A stretch of 64,000 nt of DNA from Prochlorococcus sp. AG-363-P19 (GCA_003280055.1 QCGG01000003.1:118611-182610); one strand, 5' to 3'; numbered from the stretch's first letter, positions 35,680 through 44,847 are shown. Translations and numbers: made by a program. Notes: a model not told the origin generated them from the letters alone.

Positions 35680-36636
35680 TCAAGAATGAACCCAATCAAC
35701 CTTAATTATTTTCCGACTATTTAAATACCTATCTATAGCCATTGCTGCTATACAACCATCGGAAGCCGCAACCACTGCCTGCTTAAAAGGCGTATTTCTA
35801 ATATCACCTATGGCCCATACACCTTCAACGGTAGTTGACATGAAATCATCTACAACAACTCCTCCATCCTCTTTAAAGGCCACTTGATCCCCTAAAAAGT
35901 CAGTTATAGGCTTAGAACCACTCATATAAACAAAAACTCCTTCTAAAGATAGATTGTTAGTGTTTTCTTCTCCTCTAGATTTAATCTCGATTCCAGTTAC
36001 ACCACCTTCATTACCATTAATTGAAAGAAGTCGAGTTTTACTCCAATGCTTTACATTCGGTTCACAAAGCAACGACTGAGCATGATGATCATCTGCCTTC
36101 GGATCGTTAGTTGTAATCCAATGAACAGTTTCCGCAAACTTGGTCAAAACCTGGGCTTCCTCTATAGCTTCTTGATTCACTCCTATTACTGCTACTTGAC
36201 GACCTTTATAAAAGGCACCATCACAAGTCGCGCAATAGCTAACCCCACGCCCTAGAAACTCTGCCTCACCTTCAAAAGATGCAGGACGTCCCATGGCACC
36301 AGTAGCTAGTACCAGAGCCTTTGCCTTGAAAGTCCCTTCAGGTGTATAAACAGTTTTAGAGTCCTCACTAATGTCAACGCTAAAAACTTGTGCCCGTCTA
36401 TAAATCGTTCCATATTCAACACATTGATCTCGCATTAATGTCAGAAGGTCATCACCACTAATCTCACTTGAAACCCCTGGATAATTAGCAATCTGATGAG
36501 TTATCGCCAAGGCACCGACCGAAGGATTCTTATCAAGAATTACAGTTTTCAAATCAGCTCTAGAGGTATAAAGAGCACAGGTACAACCTGCAGGGCCCCC
36601 TCCGACTATGACGACATCTGCTTCGATTAATTCCAA
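35680..36636 (-). CDS. Thioredoxin-reductase-like flavoprotein (atypical)
   Basis: 318 residues, two nucleotide domains with a CATCDG active-site disulfide (SYCATCDGAFYKGR). The FAD motif VIVGGGPAGCTCALYTSRADL is intact and the late FAD motif GVWAIGDIRNT is present. The NADPH half is odd: VAVIGVNQEAIEEA replaces the usual GGGxSAxEEA and the following HRRDxxRA is HWITTNDPKA. That pattern recalls DTR/DDOR-type flavoproteins of cyanobacteria. Start is TTG at 36636 with AAGGAGA upstream. Its electron donor is therefore uncertain. It is convergent with sbtB. Confidence 0.85.
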   Translation of the reverse strand: MELIEADVVIVGGGPAGCTCALYTSRADLKTVILDKNPSVGALAITHQIANYPGVSSEISGDDLLTLMRDQCVEYGTIYRRAQVFSVDISEDSKTVYTPEGTFKAKALVLATGAMGRPASFEGEAEFLGRGVSYCATCDGAFYKGRQVAVIGVNQEAIEEAQVLTKFAETVHWITTNDPKADDHHAQSLLCEPNVKHWSKTRLLSINGNEGGVTGIEIKSRGEENTNNLSLEGVFVYMSGSKPITDFLGDQVAFKEDGGVVVDDFMSTTVEGVWAIGDIRNTPFKQAVVAASDGCIAAMAIDRYLNSRKIIKVDWVHS

Positions 36637-37549
36637 GGTTTCAGGTTCTCCTTAACTCTTTGTTTAGACCCACTTAGTGGGAGCATGAAAAGCAAGCTCA
36701 TCGCTTTCAGGCAAAATTTCACCCTAAGGTTTCTTTGCCCTTAATGCTTTACACCCTACTGAATTCATGAGGTTAGTGACTGGCAAGTTTCTGCTTGTGC
36801 TGTGAGTGAAACATTCAGGACTAAGCGGCATTTTCATCCCAATGGCCAGTTCGATCTAACCAACCTTATCTAACGACCTCGGCAAATTGGTCAGGCCTAG
36901 CATCTGGAAGAAAGAGGGAATTAAATCATCATTGACCACGATCTCAATGCAAAGAATTAACGGGGGCAAATCGGAAAAGCCAACGAAATAGTCGAAATTC
37001 AATAAGAAGGTAATGGGGTACTACCTTTCTCTTGATTTAAGGATTGCCCTGGGAAGCTTAGAAGAGTTAACCAGCCACTAAAAGAACTCCAGCTAGTTGC
37101 GCAACAGACAAGTAGATCAACAAGCTGACGAATTGGGGCATAATGAACTTCCCTACCTCTCTTCTAGTAGAAATAGTCAAAACAAACAACAACAAAAATT
37201 AAAAATAATCAACATAAAAGCCTTGCCAGGCAAGAGTTCTAAGCCTGTTAGGGGTACTTATAGATAAGCTTGCTAGCATCTCTCGAGCCGACAGGGAACT
37301 AAGCACCAAAAGACTCGAAAGAGAATAAGTAGAAAAATTAAGGGTTAAAAATTCGAAATTCTTGGGTTAAATCAGAGAATTATTTGGTACTAAAAGTCTC
37401 TTTAGTGAAGATCACGAACTATCCAATCCCAAGATTATTTACGATTGCTTTAACATTCAATGAATCCATAATTAAGTTAATTTGCTAACAGTGGACATGA
37501 TTTCTGGGCAAGAATTCGTTAATGTTTTCGTATATATAAAGTACTAGGT
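36637..37549. other. Long gene-free region before the glycan island
   Basis: About 913 bases without a supported gene. A palindrome CCCACTTAGTGGG at 36669-36681 sits in the leader of the flavoprotein gene. Near 37005-37030 there is a small AAGGTA/TACCTT hairpin. The rest shows scattered purine-rich and A-rich stretches (many AAC/ACA repeats near 37175-37205) but no open frame with coding character. Small RNAs or decayed genes are possible. Confidence 0.45.
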
Positions 37550-38449
37550 GTGATCGCTGATTGGACTCATCTTTTAAATACATTCGTCAGAAATGCTGAT
37601 GGAAGCGTATATCTGATCCCAGAAGAAATTCTTCCAGATATCGGAGCTAGCGAGCAGGTCGATAGTTGGCCTGAGAAAATGAATCATCTCAAGGAGTCAC
37701 TGAAAAATGCTGTAAGCATAATCATTGAATTAGTTAATTCTGATGAATTTAAGCCTGATCAATTAATGATAATTTTAGCAATAACAACTTTAATATTGTC
37801 ACTTGCTTTAGTAATATTTTATACAAGAAAAACTAGTGTTAGATTAAATGGGATTAACAATAGTGAAGAGAAAGGTATAGATTTAATAGAGGAGCATCAG
37901 AATGTTGAAAGAATTACTCAAAACCCACAAGAAGAAGAAATACTTTTTCAAGACTCAGAAGCATTTGAAGAAAAGGCTTTTAGGTACCAAAAGGATTTAA
38001 GAAGAAAGAATCAAAACTTAACAAGAAAGCTTATTGAAATCTACAAAAGTACCTCAATTGATACAGATAAATTAATTCTTCATTTAATTCTAGGTGGAAG
38101 TATATTTTTAGATTTCTGCAAATACTTGTTTAAGACAATCTACAATACAAATAACGTCTATAATAAAATTTCACCAACTGAATTGACTAATATAGAAAAA
38201 CTAATATCGCATAGAAAGCTAAGTATTAATGGAATGAATGGATCTCATCAAAACAATAAAACAAACAAAAATCTAATTTGGCAGACCGAGTCAAAAAAAC
38301 AATTGACGGGTGAAGGCTTAGACCAGCTAGAAAAGAAAGCTCTGATGAAGCTAACTAATAAAGAATTAAGAGAAAAGCTTCAAGGTAAGCAGGGAATATC
38401 AAGGCTCAGGAAATCAGAACTTGTAGATTTATTATTAAAGAGTAATTGA
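37550..38449 (+). CDS. Membrane protein with C-terminal SAP/Rho-N-like motif
   Basis: 299 residues, not recognised as a whole. N-terminal 74 residues are soluble and acidic (YLIPEEILPDIGASEQ), one strong membrane helix follows at about 75-95 (MIILAITTLILSLALVIFY), then a long charged, Asn/Lys/Glu-rich region of about 100-265. The last 35 residues, LTNKELREKLQGKQGISRLRKSELVDLLL-like, match the helix-turn-helix pattern of SAP or Rho N-terminal domains that bind nucleic acid. GTG start at 37550. It opens the accessory region and has a convergent glycosyltransferase gene beyond it. Function not known. Confidence 0.6.
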   Translation: MIADWTHLLNTFVRNADGSVYLIPEEILPDIGASEQVDSWPEKMNHLKESLKNAVSIIIELVNSDEFKPDQLMIILAITTLILSLALVIFYTRKTSVRLNGINNSEEKGIDLIEEHQNVERITQNPQEEEILFQDSEAFEEKAFRYQKDLRRKNQNLTRKLIEIYKSTSIDTDKLILHLILGGSIFLDFCKYLFKTIYNTNNVYNKISPTELTNIEKLISHRKLSINGMNGSHQNNKTNKNLIWQTESKKQLTGEGLDQLEKKALMKLTNKELREKLQGKQGISRLRKSELVDLLLKSN

Positions 38450-38729
38450 TAAGAAATTCAGTTAACAAAGCATGCCTAGATGTGCAAAGCGAATTTGAAG
38501 TTTTACCCAATTGAAAGATCTGGGGTCTAAGCGAGCTCCGGATAGATCAACATTTTGTGCTTTGTTATATGATCAAATGGTATTGAAGCCTGTTCATCCA
38601 ATTTTTTATAAGTAAAGCCAAAGAATCATATACTATATTGTTTTATATTTATTTGTCCATTCATATTGTTCGAGTGTTGGCTCATAAACATTCACAGGTA
38701 TCTTGGTTGTCTAACAATACAAGATTGAT
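38450..38729. other. Gap between convergent genes
   Basis: About 280 bases of AT-rich sequence (with GATCTGGGGTCTAAGCGAGC near 38517) between the SAP-tailed gene and the convergent glycosyltransferase. I see no frame with coding character and no clear terminator. Confidence 0.4.
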
Positions 38730-39860
38730 TTATCTTTTGAAAATCTTAAATCTAGTAATCAAATACCTATCTAATGTGGATTTAGCAAAAGCTGCTGTCT
38801 TTACTAAGTCTAAAGAAAAACTAATGATTACAATCATTAGCATAGTCTTCAAACCAACTCTTAGAATGGGTACACCCTTCGCGATGGGAAGGAGGAAAGC
38901 TCTAAAGACGAAATAAAAGGTTGCTAAAAAAATAGCAGTAATCTTAGAAATGTGTGGGATATATAAAAACGAATCAACATTCCACCCTGCAAGAGCCCTT
39001 CCTGAAGTGTTCCAACCGAAAGCAACCAGTAGACTGATAGTAGCAAAAAAGATTATATATAAATATCTCTGCCTTTGGTAAACAAGAAGGTCTTCAAAGC
39101 ATGCTAAATAGTAATTCCTAAACCACTTAGAGGATAATTCCTTAAAACCTCTGCCAATTATATTTCTGTATTTCAAGGTAGACACATCTGAACATCGAAT
39201 CGACTTGTGAAAATAGATGGCTCGTCTAATCCACTCTGCATCTTCCCCACATCTTGCAGAGGGAATAAAAAAACCAATTTGATTAATCAAATTTCTACTA
39301 ATTAAAGTTCCAGGGACAGTAAATATTGGATTATCCCCATAGGTAGAAGCAATAAAACATTTTTCAAATAGACTTTTGCCTACATACTTAGTTCTACCTA
39401 ATGTTCCTTGTGTATCAGAGTTTATTAATTTATTAATAGCAATCTCAAGCCAGTCAGGTTCTGGCTCTGTGTTCACATCGAGAAATGCAATATAAGGATA
39501 TTTTGTTTTGCGTATTCCTATATTTCTTGCTGCTCCTGGGAAAATAGTATCTTCATAGGAATATATTTCAACACTTGCATTAACTAGATTTCCCAGGCCT
39601 AAATCTTTTGCATTAATTTGTGATGGTAGGGAGCTAACTACACATACTATCTCTCTTATATACTTTAGATTTTCCTTTAGTCCCAAAATCAAAAGCCTAC
39701 ATCTATCTATCTCCTCAGCGAGACAGCCTATTACAAGAGAGACATGGCATCCATCTACTGACAAGCTACCTTGTGCTTGTAAATCAGAATACTTCAAAGA
39801 GCCGCCCTCTATATCATTTAATATAGCCATATTGATACTCTTAAAAAGGCTTTCAAGCAA
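38730..39860 (-). CDS. Glycosyltransferase family 2, membrane-associated
   Basis: 376 residues. GT-A domain with VSLVIGCLAEE, FPGAARNIGIRKTKYPYIAFLDVNTEPEPDWL (Asp pair expected for nucleotide-sugar and metal binding) and a CGEDAEWIRRA acid motif. The C-terminal half carries three or four hydrophobic helices between about 262 and 360. Probably transfers a sugar to a lipid or membrane-linked glycan. ATG start at 39860; the next in-frame ATG (MAILNDIEGG, 10 codons on) is an alternative. It is divergent from the CDP-sugar operon across a 384-base gap with a long palindrome. Confidence 0.8.
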   Translation of the reverse strand: MLESLFKSINMAILNDIEGGSLKYSDLQAQGSLSVDGCHVSLVIGCLAEEIDRCRLLILGLKENLKYIREIVCVVSSLPSQINAKDLGLGNLVNASVEIYSYEDTIFPGAARNIGIRKTKYPYIAFLDVNTEPEPDWLEIAINKLINSDTQGTLGRTKYVGKSLFEKCFIASTYGDNPIFTVPGTLISRNLINQIGFFIPSARCGEDAEWIRRAIYFHKSIRCSDVSTLKYRNIIGRGFKELSSKWFRNYYLACFEDLLVYQRQRYLYIIFFATISLLVAFGWNTSGRALAGWNVDSFLYIPHISKITAIFLATFYFVFRAFLLPIAKGVPILRVGLKTMLMIVIISFSLDLVKTAAFAKSTLDRYLITRFKIFKR

Positions 39861-40244
39861 ATATCACAGATAAAATATTCTAAGGTCTGCATCTATGAAT
39901 GCTAAATCATAAATATCATAGCATATAAGTCTATTTATAGGGCTGCTCCTTTTTAGCACGGATGTAGTCGTCTTGAGAAAATCAAAAATAAGATTATTTA
40001 ATTCAGTGGTTGATTCTTTAGGAGCACTAAATAACTAAAGAATTGAATCTGATGTCTCTCAATTCAAAGAGCTATAAAGAAGAATCAAAAGAGAGTGATG
40101 AATGGGAAAGGTATATTATAAGTAGTTTAGATATACTTAATAGAAGCAAGTAGCTATTGTGTAGGTTCTGCATAAACAATAGCTACTTGCTTCTATTAGG
40201 CTTCTATCCTTATAGAATAAAGAAATGTTTAGTAAAAGCAATTC
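39861..40244. other. Divergent promoter region with palindrome
   Basis: About 384 bases separating two divergently read glycan genes. It contains the 23-bp perfect inverted repeat listed separately and very AT-rich sequence on both sides; no gene is supported. Promoters for both directions should lie here, but I cannot assign -10 or -35 boxes by eye with confidence. Confidence 0.4.
40138..40198. repeat. 23-bp perfect inverted repeat, 15-base loop
   Basis: Arms 40138-40160 and 40176-40198 are exact reverse complements over 23 bases, with loop GTAGGTTCTGCATAA. It lies 47 bases before the rfbG start in a divergent intergenic region. No T-run follows on either strand, so it is not a standard terminator; an operator, a mobile-element trace or an mRNA leader hairpin are alternatives. 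Confidence 0.93.
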
Positions 40245-41351
40245 GTGAAGAAGGGAAATGCATTGCAGGTCTTTAACTCTGCAAGAGTTCTCATTACTGG
40301 CCATACAGGCTTCAAGGGTTCATGGCTTTCACTTTGGATGTCAGAACTAGGAGCTGAGGTTTATGGTCTTTCAAAGAGTGTTCCTACAACGCCTTCTCAC
40401 TATGAATGCACAAACATCAAAGAACGGGTAAAAAATAGCAGAATAGATATTTGCGATTTTGAATCAGTTAAATCATACGTAAACAAAGTGAAGCCAGATT
40501 TTATTTTTCATTTGGCGGCACAACCGATAGTGATTTCTTCATACAAGGATCCTATAGGAACATTTAACACTAATACAATAGGAACAATTAATCTGCTTGA
40601 GTCACTTCGCTCTATTGATTTCAATTGCGTTGCAGTGCTTATCACAAGTGACAAATGCTATGAAAATCAGGAATGGGTGTGGGGCTATAAAGAAACTGAT
40701 CGTTTAGGGGGGGCAGATCCCTATAGTGCATCCAAAGCAGCTGCTGAAATAGCAATTAATTGCTATGTAAAGTCATTTTTCGCCCACAAGGGTCCTTTGA
40801 AATTAGGGATAGGTAGAGCTGGGAATGTAATTGGCGGAGGTGATTGGGCAGAAAATCGAATTGTGCCTGATTGCATGCGCGCTGCTTCTCAAAATAAACC
40901 TATATCTCTAAGGAATCCCAATTCAACACGTCCTTGGCAACATGTATTAGAACCTTTAAGTGGATATATCAACCTGGCAATAGACCTGCAGATAAGGGAT
41001 AAGTGTCATGGTGCTGCATTTAATTTTGCAGCATTGCACAAGAAAAATTATACTGTAAAAGAACTGGTTGAAAAAATGTCAAGTTCTTGGGAAGATATAA
41101 AGTCAATTAATAATGAGATTTCAATTAACTCTCCATATGAATCTCAAAACCTACAATTGAATTGTGACAAAGCAAGAAGCATTTTAAACTGGAATTCAGT
41201 TTGGGACTTGCAAGAAACAGTTGAAAATACAGTCAGATGGTACAAATATTTTTATGAAAGTAATGGAAAAGACATGCAGAGATTTTCTATAGAGCAAATT
41301 GCCAATTATGTTAAGTCTGCTAATGAGAAGTCATTGGCCTGGTCGCTATAA
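40245..41351 (+). CDS. rfbG: CDP-glucose 4,6-dehydratase
   Basis: Extended short-chain dehydrogenase of 368 residues converting CDP-glucose to CDP-4-keto-6-deoxyglucose. Motifs: Rossmann GHTGFKGSWLS near 20-30, LITSDKCYEN, the catalytic DPYSASKAAAE Tyr/Lys, NVIGGGDWAENRIVPD, and RNPNSTRPWQHVLEPLSGY typical of RfbG. GTG start at 40245. It is the first of four tightly packed genes; its TAA shares one base with the next ATG. Supplies the first dedicated intermediate of a deoxysugar for the surface glycan. Confidence 0.92.
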   Translation: MKKGNALQVFNSARVLITGHTGFKGSWLSLWMSELGAEVYGLSKSVPTTPSHYECTNIKERVKNSRIDICDFESVKSYVNKVKPDFIFHLAAQPIVISSYKDPIGTFNTNTIGTINLLESLRSIDFNCVAVLITSDKCYENQEWVWGYKETDRLGGADPYSASKAAAEIAINCYVKSFFAHKGPLKLGIGRAGNVIGGGDWAENRIVPDCMRAASQNKPISLRNPNSTRPWQHVLEPLSGYINLAIDLQIRDKCHGAAFNFAALHKKNYTVKELVEKMSSSWEDIKSINNEISINSPYESQNLQLNCDKARSILNWNSVWDLQETVENTVRWYKYFYESNGKDMQRFSIEQIANYVKSANEKSLAWSL

Positions 41352-41770
41352 TGGAACTAATTCAAAAGACTAACTTAAAGAAGATCTATCAACCAAATGG
41401 AGATATTCTCCATGCATTAAAATCAACTGATGATGGCTTTAAAAGATTTGGGGAAGTGTATTTCTCCAAAATTAATCATGGGTCAATTAAAGCATGGAAA
41501 AGGCACCTTAAAATGACACTAAACCTGGTATGTCCAATTGGGAAAGTGAAATTTGTTTTTTATAAGGAGAAACTAGGCTTTGAAACAGCAATAATAGGGG
41601 AAGAGATTTATCAACGCCTCACAGTTCCACCAGGGATCTGGTTTGGTTTTCAAGGAATGAGCTCGCCATTTAGTTTGGTAATGAATCTTGCAGATATTGT
41701 TCATGATCCAAAAGAAATAGAGCGACTGTCGATTGAATGTATCTCGTTCCCAATGGAGAAAGTATCGTGA
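41351..41770 (+). CDS. RmlC-like sugar epimerase (cupin)
   Basis: 139 residues, one cupin domain like dTDP-4-dehydrorhamnose 3,5-epimerase (RfbC/RmlC). Motifs are IKAWKRHLKMTLNLVCPIGKVKFVFY and YQRLTVPPGIWFGFQGM, the His/Lys substrate region. It is shorter than RmlC (about 180 residues) and belongs with epimerases found beside rfbFG. It probably inverts C3/C5 of the CDP-4-keto-6-deoxysugar, or acts as a ketoisomerase; the exact reaction is inference. ATG at 41351 overlaps the rfbG stop by one base. Confidence 0.8.
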   Translation: MELIQKTNLKKIYQPNGDILHALKSTDDGFKRFGEVYFSKINHGSIKAWKRHLKMTLNLVCPIGKVKFVFYKEKLGFETAIIGEEIYQRLTVPPGIWFGFQGMSSPFSLVMNLADIVHDPKEIERLSIECISFPMEKVS

Positions 41771-42531
41771 AAGTAGTTCTATTAGCTGGGGGATCAGGTA
41801 CAAGAATCTCTGAGTTAACTCAGACAATTCCTAAGCCTATGATATCTGTGGGGAACAGACCAATACTTTGGCATATTATGCGAAGATATACTTACTTTGG
41901 GCATACAGAGTTTATTGTTGCCTTGGGCTATAAGTCTGAAGTTATTAAAGATTATTTTATAAACTATAGAACGTTAAATGCAGATTTCACAATAAACCTT
42001 TCTACAGGTGATCTTGAAGAGCATGGGTATGATAATAATAATTGGAAAATAACTCTATTAGATACAGGTTTAGAGACAATGACTGGGGGGCGTCTAAAGA
42101 GAACTGGTAAATTTCTAAACAATGAACCATTTATGTTAACCTATGGTGATGGTTTATCTGATATAAACATTGATCAACTGCTCAACTTTCATAATTCACA
42201 CGGGCGTATGGTTACAGTTACTGCAGTCAGGCCAATTGCAAGATTTGGCGAATTAATGATCGACAATGGAATTGTAAAAACATTCAAAGAAAAACCACAG
42301 ATGAATCAAGGGTGGATAAATGGTGGTTACTTTATAATGAAGCCGGAATTTCTAGAATTAATTGAAGATGATCAAACGATACTAGAAAAAGAACCCTTAG
42401 AAAAAGCCTGTAAAATGGGTGAATTGATGGCATATTCTCATGACGGTTTTTGGCAATGTATAGATACCAAACGTGATCTTGATATGGTCACAGAGCTATG
42501 GGATCGTAACCAGGCACCCTGGGTTGTTTAA
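41767..42531 (+). CDS. rfbF: Glucose-1-phosphate cytidylyltransferase
   Basis: 254 residues, makes CDP-glucose from CTP and glucose 1-phosphate, the first step before RfbG. The nucleotide motif LLAGGSGTRISELTQTIPKPMISVGNRPILWHIM is diagnostic, followed by TYGDGLSDI and EKPQMNQGWINGGYFIM. Start GTG at 41767 overlaps the epimerase stop (GTGA). A longer in-frame ATG at 41737 would add ten residues inside the epimerase gene and lacks family match, so it was rejected. Confidence 0.94.
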   Translation: MKVVLLAGGSGTRISELTQTIPKPMISVGNRPILWHIMRRYTYFGHTEFIVALGYKSEVIKDYFINYRTLNADFTINLSTGDLEEHGYDNNNWKITLLDTGLETMTGGRLKRTGKFLNNEPFMLTYGDGLSDINIDQLLNFHNSHGRMVTVTAVRPIARFGELMIDNGIVKTFKEKPQMNQGWINGGYFIMKPEFLELIEDDQTILEKEPLEKACKMGELMAYSHDGFWQCIDTKRDLDMVTELWDRNQAPWVV

Positions 42532-43655
42532 TGCAAGAAGAGTTCATACGACTATCCAAACCACTAATAGGTCTGGAGGAGAAAGAAGCTGTTTTGAGTG
42601 TTCTTTCTAATGAACGTCTTGGCATGGGAAATGAAGTAAAGAAGTTTGAAAATGAACTCAATAGTTTCTTCGGTAGAACAACTATCTGCTGCATAAATGG
42701 AACAGCGGCTTTGCATCTAGCTTTACAAGCAATGGGGATTGGGGATCAAGACGAAGTGCTAGTTCAATCCTTGACATATGTAGCTAGTTTTCAAGCGATA
42801 TCAGCCTGTGGAGCTATACCAATAGCATGTGATATTGAACTAGAATCATTAACTATAGATCTAAAAGATGCAAAGAGAAAGTTAAGCCCTAAAACAAAAG
42901 CAATCATGCCAGTTCATTTTGGGGGCGATCCAGGAAGACTAGATGAAATATATAGCTTTGCTCAAGAAAATGGACTGCGTGTCATAGAAGATGCCGCTCA
43001 TGCATTTGGGAGCGAATATAAAAACAGAAAAGTGGGCTCTTTTGGAGATGTATCATGCTTTAGTTTTGACGGCATTAAAAATATCACCTGTGGGGAAGGA
43101 GGTTGCATCGTTACAAATAACAGAGAAATTATGAGCCTTGCTAGAGAGGCAAGACTTCTAGGCGTTGAAAATGAAACTAAACATAGATTTAGCGATAAAA
43201 GAAATTGGCAATTTGATGTAAAATCACAAGGATGGAGATATCATATGAGTGACATAATGGCATCTATAGGTAGAAAGCAGCTCGAGAAATTGAAATACTT
43301 TGCTGAAAAAAGGAAGGAATTGGCTAAGCACTATGATGAACTATTTCTAAATTCAAAGTCAATTAATATCTTTAAAAGAAATTATCAATCTATAGTTCCC
43401 CATATCTATTCAATAATCCTGCCAGAAGGAACAGATAGAAGCAGTATGAGAAAGAAGCTATATCAGGATTCCATAGAAACTGGCATACACTATATGCCAA
43501 ACCATCAACTAACTCTCTATCGAGGCCTGCAAATACAAGAATTAAAAAACACAGATCAAATTTATCCTAGGTTATTATCGATACCACTCCATCCTGATCT
43601 TAATAGAAAACAGGTTGAGTTCATAGCGAATAAAATCCATGAAATTATAGAATAG
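42531..43655 (+). CDS. DegT/DnrJ/EryC1 aminotransferase, CDP-sugar operon
   Basis: PLP-dependent aminotransferase of 374 residues. Motifs include GTAALHLALQAMGIGDQDEVLV, VIEDAAHAFGSEY and the PLP lysine in FSFDGIKNITCGEGG. DegT-family enzymes of such clusters transaminate 4-keto (or 3-keto) nucleotide sugars. As it ends the rfbG-epimerase-rfbF run, the operon should make a CDP-amino-deoxysugar. RfbH-like dehydration is an alternative but lacks the iron-sulfur cysteines I would expect. ATG at 42531 shares one base with the rfbF TAA. Confidence 0.88.
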   Translation: MQEEFIRLSKPLIGLEEKEAVLSVLSNERLGMGNEVKKFENELNSFFGRTTICCINGTAALHLALQAMGIGDQDEVLVQSLTYVASFQAISACGAIPIACDIELESLTIDLKDAKRKLSPKTKAIMPVHFGGDPGRLDEIYSFAQENGLRVIEDAAHAFGSEYKNRKVGSFGDVSCFSFDGIKNITCGEGGCIVTNNREIMSLAREARLLGVENETKHRFSDKRNWQFDVKSQGWRYHMSDIMASIGRKQLEKLKYFAEKRKELAKHYDELFLNSKSINIFKRNYQSIVPHIYSIILPEGTDRSSMRKKLYQDSIETGIHYMPNHQLTLYRGLQIQELKNTDQIYPRLLSIPLHPDLNRKQVEFIANKIHEIIE

Positions 43656-43755
43656 TTTTTTATCTTTCAAATAAAAATGATCAATCTAATAATTATCTCT
43701 AACAAGTTATCAAGCAAGAAATTAGTGTGATTATTTTTCACCGATAAACCCAGTA

Positions 43756-44847
43756 TCAGTATTCTAAGCCCAATAATTTAAAATGCCTCGAAATGACCGG
43801 TCTTTCCTGAAAAGGAGCTGCCGCTTCTTGTAATAGGTCTCTAGCAATAGGCTCTTCAAGAGCTCTTAGAATTCCATCAGCAATTGCCTTAGGATTACCC
43901 GTTTCAACTAAATATCCATACTTTCCATCTCTCAAAACTTCGCGAGGTCCTGTGGGGCAATTTGTGGATACTGGTGTACAGCCACAAATCATTGCTTCAA
44001 TTAAAACATTAGGCAGGCCCTCAACATGCGAGGATAAAACAAATATATCTGATTTCGAAAAATACTTAAGTGTATTTTCTACATATCCCAATAACTGTAC
44101 TGAATCAGTCAAACTATAGTTTTCAATCTGAGCCTGTAGCTCCTCACGAAGTTGACCATCTCCTAGGATAAGTAAACGAACATTTGTTTTGCTACGTAAA
44201 ATTGAAATAGCTTGAATTAAGTCGCTAAAACCTTTCCATGGTGCCAAACTACCAGCCGCGATTAAGACAGGTAATGTTTTGTTTGTCAACCATGGATGAT
44301 CTACAGGTTCATTCATTTTATTCTTTGATTTAGAATAGTCAATTATGTTATAAACACAAACATGTCGACTAGTTGGGAACACTTCCTTGTATTGCTTCAC
44401 CATATCCTCTGAGACACAAGTAAGTGAATCTGCTTTCCACATAAAAGCTCTTGCAAAGCACTTGAGAAGCCAACGTTTAGTGAAAGGTGTCTTTGAATAA
44501 GTATCAAATGGTGTAACTCTAGAGGAACAACTAATTTTAGCTTTAGAGCCTGAAAAAAAAGCTGCTATAAGTACTATTATATTGAGATGATCTTCTGCAG
44601 AAAAAACAACATCTGGCCTCGTCGTTATAAAATACTTAACAAGTGAAGGTAACATACTTCGTGCATTTGAAGCATTTAAGATAATTGTTTTAATACCTGA
44701 GGGCTTATGAAAATGATAGTTTGAATTTAACTTGCCAATAACAAAGTCCACCTCATGACCTCTAGCCGCTAAAGCCAAAGCAAAACGCATCTGTGCCAAT
44801 GGCACTCCAGTAATTGAAAAAATAGAGGTAGTGACCATGACTTTCAT
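43756..44847 (-). CDS. Glycosyltransferase family 4 (GT-B fold)
   Basis: 363 residues. N-terminal acceptor domain with GVPLAQMRFALALAARGHEVDFVIG; C-terminal nucleotide-sugar domain with PVLIAAGSLAPWKGFSDLIQA, LLILGDGQLREELQ, and the E-x7-E motif in SHVEGLPNVLIEAMICGCTPV. This fits retaining GT4 enzymes. Donor and acceptor unknown. ATG start at 44847. Read leftward towards the CDP-sugar operon and 33 bases after the upstream GT gene, so the two GT genes are probably co-transcribed. Confidence 0.88.
   Translation of the reverse strand: MKVMVTTSIFSITGVPLAQMRFALALAARGHEVDFVIGKLNSNYHFHKPSGIKTIILNASNARSMLPSLVKYFITTRPDVVFSAEDHLNIIVLIAAFFSGSKAKISCSSRVTPFDTYSKTPFTKRWLLKCFARAFMWKADSLTCVSEDMVKQYKEVFPTSRHVCVYNIIDYSKSKNKMNEPVDHPWLTNKTLPVLIAAGSLAPWKGFSDLIQAISILRSKTNVRLLILGDGQLREELQAQIENYSLTDSVQLLGYVENTLKYFSKSDIFVLSSHVEGLPNVLIEAMICGCTPVSTNCPTGPREVLRDGKYGYLVETGNPKAIADGILRALEEPIARDLLQEAAAPFQERPVISRHFKLLGLEY

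Noticed and set aside
38638..38916. 92-residue plus-strand frame near the glycosyltransferase end
   Set aside because: Antisense shadow of the GT2 gene's C-terminal hydrophobic region.
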